From a virus: 64,000 bases of DNA. Each line of letters starts with the position of its first letter. Within the stretch, counting starts at the first letter, position 1. Location of the stretch: positions 1 through 64,000 of the IMG/VR virus record IMGVR_UViG_3300042349_000834. The stretch is one strand, 5' to 3'. This document shows positions 58,174 through 64,000 of this stretch, one piece after another. The notes below the pieces were generated by a model that was not told the origin of the DNA, did no database searches, and saw only the letters and a program-made list of their open reading frames with translations. A program made the position numbers and the translations under genes.

Positions 58174-58747
58174 TTAACTTATTATTTGTTTTAGGAGGAT
58201 AGTTATACACAATAACATCAAACTGTCCCCAAATATCATCAATTAAATCAGAAACGAACTGCCAATTACCACCAGCTAGTCCGCTACCAAATTTAGGACA
58301 ATGTATTTCTATCTTTTCGCTTTTATTAGAGAATCCCGTATTAGATTTAATATATTGAGATAAAGTATTCATTGACTTAACTAATGCCAAATAGTTTAAA
58401 GGTCTGATATTGTTAGTCCCTTTAACTCCATTTTGAGCTATCATATTAACAAAAAATAGTTTATGCTTAAATTTATTGTCTTCATAGACTTTTAGTATTT
58501 GGCTATATCCAAAATTGTTACGCAAAAAGTGCTTGCCTAGCAAGTGATAGTCTTGTTTAACTGAAGGATATTTTTCAGCTAACTGAGCGGCAAATCCAGC
58601 ACCGAATAGATCTATATTATTACACACATGAGGAACAAATACCGTAGATCCATTATTGCCGGAACTTACTCTTTCTCTGATAGATTCAAAAAGATTTTGA
58701 TTAGAAAATCTGTAGTTGGGTAATAGTTTATTTATTTTTATTGACAT
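58166..58747 (-). CDS. Macro-domain protein
   Basis: About 193 residues from the ATG at 58747, with AAGGTGA about five bases upstream. STVFVPHVCNNIDLFGAGFA gives the ADP-ribose site (Asn-Asn, Gly-x-Gly), then AAQLAEKYPSVKQDY. PKFGSGLAGGNWQFV follows as the phosphate loop. Macro domains bind or remove ADP-ribose. In phages they can act on NAD-based host defence signals, which is a plausible but unproven role here. Confidence 0.75.
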   Translation of the reverse strand: MSIKINKLLPNYRFSNQNLFESIRERVSSGNNGSTVFVPHVCNNIDLFGAGFAAQLAEKYPSVKQDYHLLGKHFLRNNFGYSQILKVYEDNKFKHKLFFVNMIAQNGVKGTNNIRPLNYLALVKSMNTLSQYIKSNTGFSNKSEKIEIHCPKFGSGLAGGNWQFVSDLIDDIWGQFDVIVYNYPPKTNNKLND

Positions 58748-58751
58748 TTGA

Positions 58752-59003
58752 TCACCTTTGAATTTTTGGCCATTTGCCAATAGGGCATTCTTGATCAGCC
58801 CATGCTAGTTTATTTAAGAATTTCTTCTTCTTACTCAAATAACATCCACATACATTGCACTGTTCTTTGTTTGCATTGAATTCTTCACATGTTTCACATA
58901 CGTGGTATCTGTCTAGTATTTCTTTTTGTGTGGACTTTGGGAATCCTCCATAAATATGAAACCATAAGGACTTAATGAAGATCTGTAGTCTGATTAGGAA
59001 CAT
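58752..59003 (-). CDS. Small zinc-ribbon protein
   Basis: About 83 residues from the ATG at 59003 (AGAAGG just upstream). HVCETCEEFNANKEQCNVCGC has four metal-type Cys, followed by LSKKKKFL and a late CPIGKW. Such ribbon proteins are widespread in phages, often with no known role. A longer reading from 59030 would overlap the next gene by more. Confidence 0.62.
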   Translation of the reverse strand: MFLIRLQIFIKSLWFHIYGGFPKSTQKEILDRYHVCETCEEFNANKEQCNVCGCYLSKKKKFLNKLAWADQECPIGKWPKIQR

Positions 59004-59223
59004 CCTTCTTCCTTTCTTTAATGGCAACAATATTTGAATCTTTATCTACTGTAAAAAGATCAATTTGTTCTATTATAAGATCAGGCAACATCCATTTTGT
59101 TGTTCCATCAATAAGAGAAACACATAAACGAGAGCCATTTTTCTTGTAGTCTGTGGTGACTACATATTGGCATCCATTGTGCTGATAGCAATCACCAATT
59201 AATAATTCTTCTAAGTATTTCAT
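58972..59223 (-). CDS. Hypothetical protein, beta-rich
   Basis: An 83-residue protein, mostly beta-strand prone (GCQYVVTTDYKKNGSRLCVS then LIDGTTKWML), resembling a small SH3-like barrel, with a polar basic tail. It overlaps the zinc-ribbon gene by about 32 bases. No family is recognised. Confidence 0.55.
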   Translation of the reverse strand: MKYLEELLIGDCYQHNGCQYVVTTDYKKNGSRLCVSLIDGTTKWMLPDLIIEQIDLFTVDKDSNIVAIKERKKDVPNQTTDLH

Positions 59224-59228
59224 ATTAA

Positions 59229-59423
59229 TTAATGATTGTAGTATCTATCCCAGTCTTCCCATTCTTCGTCTTGGAGATCTTCTTTGTGTTTTTTAACCTG
59301 TTTATTTATATCTTTAGGAGAAAAATCACCATCATCGTAACGTTGTTTGTTACGCTTCTTTTTGATTTTATCTCTTCTATCGAGTTTTCGGTCTTTTTCT
59401 GGAAATTCGTTGTTTGGTTTCAT
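59229..59423 (-). CDS. Small highly charged protein
   Basis: About 64 residues from the ATG at 59423. A TTG at 59441 would add six. The sequence is almost entirely charged (PEKDRKLDRRDKIKKKRNKQ, DEEWEDWDRYYN), typical of a disordered nucleic-acid or protein-binding peptide. It is the first gene downstream of the leftward promoter near 59452-59482. Confidence 0.5.
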   Translation of the reverse strand: MKPNNEFPEKDRKLDRRDKIKKKRNKQRYDDGDFSPKDINKQVKKHKEDLQDEEWEDWDRYYNH

Positions 59424-59451
59424 TGAAATTATAGTCGCCAAAAGTATCTTT

Positions 59452-59482
59452 TGTATAGTAGCTCAAAAAAGTTTGATGTCAA
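59452..59482 (-). promoter_or_regulatory. Sigma70-like promoter, leftward arm of the divergent region
   Basis: A perfect TTGACA (59477-59482) on the minus strand. The -10 is either TACTAT (59455-59460, spacer 16) or TATACA (59452-59457, spacer 19). It would start transcripts about 20-25 bases before the small charged gene and the second glycan block. Confidence 0.5.
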
Positions 59483-59528
59483 TAGACTCTTTAGGATTTT
59501 TTTATCTTGACCCAACGAGAGAAGAGAA

Positions 59529-59557
59529 TTACTATTATGCAGGTCGGTGGATATAAT
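59529..59557 (+). promoter_or_regulatory. Sigma70-like promoter, rightward arm of the divergent region
   Basis: TTACTA (59529-59534) and a perfect TATAAT (59552-59557) with a 17-base spacer on the plus strand, 33 bases before the ATG at 59590. The -35 is weak. It would drive the plus-strand glycan genes away from the leftward block. Confidence 0.5.
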
Positions 59558-59589
59558 ATACTCTTTAGATACAATACCCTCTATCATCC

Positions 59590-61251
59590 ATGCTCAAATC
59601 TACCATCGTTACAGGAATATGGGATTTGGGCAGAGGTTCGCTAGGCGACGGATGGAGCAGGTCTTTTGATCGCTACAGAAACAACTTCTCTGTTCTGCTA
59701 AATAATATTAAAGATATTCCTACTATAGTTTTTATAGATAAAGAACACGAAGATATAGTATGGAAATACAGAAGCAGAGACAACACAGCTGTTTATCATC
59801 ATTCTGCTAAGGATTTTGATAATAATTTTTTCCCTTTTCGCAATCAAGTGGAAAAAATAAGGACAAATGAAGACTGGTTATCTCAAGCTGGCTGGTTAAG
59901 AGATAGCACTCAAGCGAAATTGCCATTATACAACCCCATGGTAATGAGCAAGATGTTCCTATTGCACAATGCAAAAGTATTTAATCCATTTAGTAGTGAG
60001 TACATGTATTGGCTTGATGGTGGAATATCCAATACTGTTCACCCAGGATACTTTAGCCACGACAAAGTAATAGAAAAAATACAAGATATCACTAAAAAAT
60101 TCCTCTTTGTGTGTTTTCCTTATGAAACAGAATCAGAAATCCATGGATTCGACATAAGAAAAATGAGAGAATACGCTAAATCAGAAGAGGTTAATAGGGT
60201 TGCTAGAGGAGGATTTTTTGGTGGACACATTGATTATATATCTGAAGCTAATAATCTGTATTATAGTCTATTGAATGATTCTCTCAATAACGGTCTCATG
60301 GGTACTGAAGAAAGCATATTTACCCTAATGACATATTTGCAACCAGAAATGTATCAACATGAAACAATTAATCATGATGGTTTATTGTCAACATTTTTTG
60401 AAAAAGTAAAAAATAATCAAACAGTTATAGAAGAAATAGCAAAAAACAATCCTAGAAAAAAGCATTCAAATAACGAAACAGTATTATACATTAATGCTTT
60501 TAATTCTCCAGAACAATTACAAATGGTCTTGGATAGTTTTGAACTACATGATAACTCATTTATTACTCAAACAAAAAAGATTCTAATAAACAATAGCACA
60601 AAAGAAGATCTCTTCAGTAAGTATGATGCCATTTGCGAAAAATACGGATTTTCAGAGCAGATTAAAAAAGGAAATTTAGGAGTTTGTCGAGCTAGACAAT
60701 TTGCTGCTGAACATTTCGCAGACCTTGGTTCTAAATACATGATCTTTTTTGAGGACGATATGTTGTTAGATTATTCTATATCTAATTGTAATTTTGGTTT
60801 TAAAAAATCGACACCTAATTTATTAAGTAGTCTTATTCGTATAATGGACAATGAAGAGTATGATTTTTTGAAATTTAGCTTTAGCGAATTTTATGGACAT
60901 AACGGAGAACAGTGGAGTTGGCATAATGTTCCTTCAGAATTACGAGTAAAATATTTTGGAGACGCAAAGAAAAAACCCCCAACGAAGTTCTCCTGCATAA
61001 AATCTTATAATGGCATACCTTATGCAGAAGGTGAGATTTACTATTCAAATTGGCCCCATATAATAGATCAGGAAGGCAACCAAAAACTATTCTTAGATAC
61101 TACATGGTCAAATCCTTTTGAACAAACGTGGATGAGTCACATATATACTCTAACAATTAACAATAAAGTTAAACCAGCGATATTATTAGCTAGTCCAATA
61201 ACACATAATAGGGTTCATTTTTATGAAGCGAACGAACGCAAAGAAAATTAA
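59590..61251 (+). CDS. HtrL/YibB-type protein fused to a GT2-like glycosyltransferase
   Basis: A 553-residue protein. Residues 1-280 match the HtrL/YibB family: the start TIVTGIWDLGRGSLGDGWSR, PMVMSKMFLLHNAKVFNPF, YMYWLDGGISNTVH and GTEESIFTLM. The last 260 residues look like a GT2-type domain: NETVLYINAFNSPEQLQMVL, NLGVCRARQFAAEHFADLGS and YMIFFEDDMLLD (acidic D-x-D-like). HtrL/YibB is itself thought to be a transferase-like domain, so this may be a two-site enzyme. Overlaps the next gene by 29 bases. Confidence 0.7.
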   Translation: MLKSTIVTGIWDLGRGSLGDGWSRSFDRYRNNFSVLLNNIKDIPTIVFIDKEHEDIVWKYRSRDNTAVYHHSAKDFDNNFFPFRNQVEKIRTNEDWLSQAGWLRDSTQAKLPLYNPMVMSKMFLLHNAKVFNPFSSEYMYWLDGGISNTVHPGYFSHDKVIEKIQDITKKFLFVCFPYETESEIHGFDIRKMREYAKSEEVNRVARGGFFGGHIDYISEANNLYYSLLNDSLNNGLMGTEESIFTLMTYLQPEMYQHETINHDGLLSTFFEKVKNNQTVIEEIAKNNPRKKHSNNETVLYINAFNSPEQLQMVLDSFELHDNSFITQTKKILINNSTKEDLFSKYDAICEKYGFSEQIKKGNLGVCRARQFAAEHFADLGSKYMIFFEDDMLLDYSISNCNFGFKKSTPNLLSSLIRIMDNEEYDFLKFSFSEFYGHNGEQWSWHNVPSELRVKYFGDAKKKPPTKFSCIKSYNGIPYAEGEIYYSNWPHIIDQEGNQKLFLDTTWSNPFEQTWMSHIYTLTINNKVKPAILLASPITHNRVHFYEANERKEN

Positions 61252-62539
61252 AGCCAAGACTCAAACAGCCACAAAGAGTAATAAAGTAGAGACTATTTTT
61301 ATTCAGATAGCTTCGTATCGAGATCCTCAACTCCTCCCAACCTTGAGAGATTTGTTTAGTAAAGCAAAAAATCCAAATAATATCACTGTTGGAATATGCT
61401 GGCAACATTCTCCAGATGATACATGGGATGTCCTAGCAGAGTTTGAAAACGATCCAAGAATAAAAGCTATAAACATAGACTATAAAGATAGTCAAGGTGT
61501 TTGCTGGGCTAGAAATTTAGTTCAATCTCTATATAATGGAGAAACATATACTCTACAACTAGATAGTCACCACAGATTCGTTCAAGACTGGGATGAAATC
61601 TTAATAGATATGCTAAAAGGTTTACAAAAAGACGGCTACAATAAACCGTTAATAACAGCATATATACCCAGCTTCGATCCAGACAATGATCCCGCATCCA
61701 GAGTTCAAGAGCCTTGGAAAATGAATTTTGATAGATTCATTCCTGAAGGAGCAGTTTTCTTTTTACCTGCCTCTTTTGATTCTTGGGACGATAAAACCAA
61801 ACCTCTTCCAGGCAGATTTTATAGTGCTCATTTTGCTTTTAGCGTAGGAGCATTTTGTAAGGAGGTTCCTCACGATCCTCAATATTATTTTCATGGTGAA
61901 GAAATTAGTATTGCGGCTAGAGCATATACTCATGGGTATGATATATTCCATCCTCATAAGGTTGTTTGTTGGCATGAATATACCAGAAAGGGAAGAACCA
62001 AGCAGTGGGATGATGATAAAAAATGGGGAGACAGGAATAATATCTGTCATCTACGAAACAGAAAATTGTTTGAAATGGATGGAGAAAAAAGAGATATAGA
62101 TTTTGGCCAATATGGTTTTGGCACAGTAAGATCTTTGAGAGATTACGAAAAATATAGTGGATTATCATTTGGTAAAAGAGCTATACAAAAAAGAGTACAG
62201 GATCATCAAGCACCACCAGATCCAGAAACATCCTATCTACCCGATGAGGATTTTGATAAAAGACTATTAAGGATATTCAAGCATTGCATAGATATTCAAT
62301 ATGGTCAAGTACCAGAAAATGATTATGATTTTTGGGCTGTTGCTTTTAAAGATAAAGAAGGTCGAGATATATACAGGCAGGACGCAGATAAAGACGAAAT
62401 ACTACGTATTAAAAATGATCCAGATGGATATTGCAAGGTGTGGAGAGAGTTTCAAACAGAAGTTACTCCAACAAGCTGGTTGATTTGGCCTCATAGCTTA
62501 TCAAAAGGATGGGCAGAACCGATTGTAGGGTATCTGTAA
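61223..62539 (+). CDS. GlcNAc-transferase family (GT60-like) protein
   Basis: A 438-residue protein. After a basic 20-residue tail, IFIQIASYRDPQLLPTLRDL is the family front. GVCWARNLVQSLYNG and YTLQLDSHHRFVQDWDEIL give the D-x-H/D acid site. YSAHFAFSVGAFCKEVPHDP and YFHGEEISIAARAYTHGYD are the late blocks. This is the glycosyltransferase (GlcNAc) family, related to Skp1 GlcNAc-transferase. Likely adds GlcNAc, acceptor unknown. Confidence 0.78.
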   Translation: MKRTNAKKIKAKTQTATKSNKVETIFIQIASYRDPQLLPTLRDLFSKAKNPNNITVGICWQHSPDDTWDVLAEFENDPRIKAINIDYKDSQGVCWARNLVQSLYNGETYTLQLDSHHRFVQDWDEILIDMLKGLQKDGYNKPLITAYIPSFDPDNDPASRVQEPWKMNFDRFIPEGAVFFLPASFDSWDDKTKPLPGRFYSAHFAFSVGAFCKEVPHDPQYYFHGEEISIAARAYTHGYDIFHPHKVVCWHEYTRKGRTKQWDDDKKWGDRNNICHLRNRKLFEMDGEKRDIDFGQYGFGTVRSLRDYEKYSGLSFGKRAIQKRVQDHQAPPDPETSYLPDEDFDKRLLRIFKHCIDIQYGQVPENDYDFWAVAFKDKEGRDIYRQDADKDEILRIKNDPDGYCKVWREFQTEVTPTSWLIWPHSLSKGWAEPIVGYL

Positions 62540-62547
62540 AACGTCTT

Positions 62548-63159
62548 ATGCCAATATTTTCAAATATTAGTGCTATTGGAGATTCTCATGTTGGTGCTTT
62601 TTCACCATACTGTAGATTATGTACTCTTGGTCCAGTTACCATGTATTCATTGACAACAGATAAGCTTAATGAATATATTGTTTATTTGCTTGAACGAAAA
62701 GAAATAGATATTAATGGCTGGTGGATTTTTTGTACTGGCGAAATAGATATAAGATGCTTATTACACAAACAAATAAATGAGTACGGTAGAAAAGAGGACG
62801 AGACTATAGAAACATTGGTAGAGAATTATATATCCAATCTATATAAGCTGAATCACACCAAGTTAGCCATATCAACCACAGTACCACCTGCAAAAACAGA
62901 AGGTTTTGAAGTTCAACAAAAACATACCATTAATTCTGACTACCCTTTCAAGGGATCAGATTCAGAAAGAAACAGATGGTCTCAAAAATTAAATCACTAT
63001 TTAATAAATAAGTGCATAGAAAAAAACATTACTTATATAGATATATACTCTCTATTCAAGAACAACGAAGGATTTTTAGATCATCAATATATAGACGCAG
63101 ATATGATACATGTTTCAAAAAATGATAAAATTGTCACATTACTTAATAATTTATACTAG
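62548..63159 (+). CDS. SGNH-hydrolase-like esterase
   Basis: About 203 residues from the ATG at 62548 (the longer frame from 62509 overlaps the preceding gene). ISAIGDSHVGAF is the SGNH block I with the catalytic Ser. FCTGEIDIRC supplies the block-III-like oxyanion Gly. The C-terminal IDADMIHVSKND holds the Asp and His. The enzyme could place or remove acetyl groups on the glycan. Confidence 0.65.
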   Translation: MPIFSNISAIGDSHVGAFSPYCRLCTLGPVTMYSLTTDKLNEYIVYLLERKEIDINGWWIFCTGEIDIRCLLHKQINEYGRKEDETIETLVENYISNLYKLNHTKLAISTTVPPAKTEGFEVQQKHTINSDYPFKGSDSERNRWSQKLNHYLINKCIEKNITYIDIYSLFKNNEGFLDHQYIDADMIHVSKNDKIVTLLNNLY

Positions 63160-63167
63160 GAGAAACT

Positions 63168-63908
63168 ATGAATTTGCTTTCCGCCCTGACGACATATAAT
63201 GTTAATTCGAATAAAATGAGAATAGGTAATGAGCACGATGGTGGATATATTATCAATGATCTCATAGTTAAAAATACCAAAAGATTAATTTCTGTAGGAA
63301 TAGGCGGAGAAGACAATTTTGAATTACAGTGGGCAGAAAAATTCCCAACAACATTCATAGAAGCATACGACGGAACGTATCCGTGTAACAATTTATGTAA
63401 TAAATTTCCTGATAGAATTAACAAAAACATTTTTTACGTTCATAATGACGTTGGTTTTGGAGAAAAACAAATTCCTCTCAATACAATCGTAGATAGTAAA
63501 GAAGGAGTTTTATTAAAAGTTGATATAGAAGGTGGTGAATATACTGCATTTGATAATTTATATCCAGACAGGAATCTAACAGGACTCATCTTAGAAGTCC
63601 ACGATTTACATATACCTGAGAATTGTCAAAAAATAGCAAAAATAATCACTGAAAATTTCAAAAACTTGCTTCTTTTCCATGTTCACGGAAATTCGTGGGG
63701 AGGTATGTTTGATTTGAACTTGACACCCAATGTCAATGATGGTATACTAATCAAGAGGTTTCCTCATGTGCTAGAACTGACATTCATATCAAAGCATATT
63801 GTAGATAATTACTCTCTTGAAAAGCGTAAATTCCCTGTGGATGGTTTGGATAATACTAACAGACATGATTTTCCTGACATAGATCTTTATTGGATAAATG
63901 CTATATGA
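63168..63908 (+). CDS. FkbM-family methyltransferase
   Basis: A 246-residue protein with an SD-like AGGAG six bases before the ATG. KRLISVGIGGEDNFELQWAE is motif I, FIEAYDGTYP the second strand acid, VLLKVDIEGGEYTAFDNL the FkbM signature (D-I-E-G-x-E). LILEVHDLHI follows. FkbM enzymes O-methylate sugars and related compounds. Stop overlaps the ATG of the next gene (ATGA). Confidence 0.75.
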   Translation: MNLLSALTTYNVNSNKMRIGNEHDGGYIINDLIVKNTKRLISVGIGGEDNFELQWAEKFPTTFIEAYDGTYPCNNLCNKFPDRINKNIFYVHNDVGFGEKQIPLNTIVDSKEGVLLKVDIEGGEYTAFDNLYPDRNLTGLILEVHDLHIPENCQKIAKIITENFKNLLLFHVHGNSWGGMFDLNLTPNVNDGILIKRFPHVLELTFISKHIVDNYSLEKRKFPVDGLDNTNRHDFPDIDLYWINAI

Positions 63909-64000
63909 TATACATCTCGCTATGTGCTATGCCAGATAGATTAGAGACTAAAGATAGTTCGTCCCAATGTTTATCTTCTTTATTAGAACAAGAAACAACC
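63905..64000 (+). CDS. Glycosyltransferase-like protein, cut by the right edge
   Basis: Only the first 32 residues are in the window, starting at the ATG at 63905. The opening MIYISLCAMPDRLETKD then SSSQCLSSLLEQ is the usual first strand and helix of GT2-like or related viral transferases. The neighbouring glycan genes support this. Not enough is visible to say more. Confidence 0.5.
   Translation, partial: MIYISLCAMPDRLETKDSSSQCLSSLLEQETT

Noticed and set aside
59476-59556. Plus-strand ORF of 26 codons (MSIDSLGFFYLDPTREENYY) in the divergent gap
   Set aside because: It ends inside the rightward promoter, has no clear ribosome site and the gap is better explained as regulatory.
1-64000. tRNA genes, rRNA, CRISPR arrays, insertion sequences or attachment sites
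   Set aside because: No gap is long enough or has the expected cloverleaf, repeat-spacer or terminal-repeat pattern. The HNH genes are the only mobile-type elements seen.

Overview
This window is AT-rich, almost gapless, and packed with short overlapping genes (ATGA and TAATG junctions) in long one-direction blocks. It encodes phage replication, nucleotide, sigma-factor and virion-type genes. I read it as part of a large tailed-phage (Caudoviricetes, jumbo-type) genome or a metagenomic contig of one. TGA is used as a stop, so genetic code 11 fits. I cannot name the host. The cobalamin-dependent ribonucleotide reductase and the glycosyltransferase (GT) style would suit an aquatic bacterium, but that is only a hint. 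No terminase, portal or major capsid gene is recognisable, so the window is an incomplete part of the genome.

Layout. (1) About 1-13.0 kb, minus strand: replication and nucleotide metabolism. It holds a PD-(D/E)XK nuclease (cut by the left edge), dNMP kinase, DnaG-type primase, DnaB-type helicase, a Vsr-like endonuclease, RecA, several small unknown proteins including a diverged duplicate pair, an FmdB-type zinc ribbon, an HNH endonuclease, PhoH, dUTPase, class II ribonucleotide reductase and dCMP deaminase. A sigma70-like promoter followed by a hairpin lies just upstream of the deaminase. (2) About 13.0-34.8 kb, minus strand: a first glycan block with many GTs, several methyltransferases, NeuB and NeuA for a nonulosonic (sialic-type) acid, a pyruvyltransferase, a GDP-fucose-synthase-like reductase and a GT42/DUF115-like candidate sialyltransferase. 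(3) About 34.8-47.4 kb, minus strand: envelope, lysis and virion-type genes. These include small membrane proteins, a papain-like peptidase, a holin-like protein, fibre or baseplate-like proteins, a DeoC-like aldolase, a ClpP-like (probably prohead) protease, a sigma factor, a bacterioferritin-like protein and an endonuclease VII-type nuclease. One 56-residue cysteine-rich gene runs on the opposite strand. (4) About 47.4-59.4 kb, minus strand: a second glycan block with GMP reductase, a nucleoside deoxyribosyltransferase-like protein, a DegT aminotransferase, an ATP-grasp enzyme, UDP-galactopyranose mutase, GTs and a macro-domain protein. (5) About 59.6-64 kb, plus strand: two large GTs, an SGNH hydrolase, an FkbM-type methyltransferase and a GT cut by the right edge, diverging from block 4 across a short promoter region.

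How it fits together. Blocks 2, 4 and 5 could make and polymerise an elaborate glycan, either on the virion or on the infected cell surface. The most interesting regulatory signal is a repeated GGTGTAT element. It occurs eight times in gene junctions, always pointing at the next gene, including a divergent pair that serves genes on opposite strands. I infer a phage-specific promoter class, possibly read by the sigma factor encoded here. GMP reductase, the deoxyribosyltransferase-like protein and DeoC together suggest remodelling of the host purine and deoxyribose pools.
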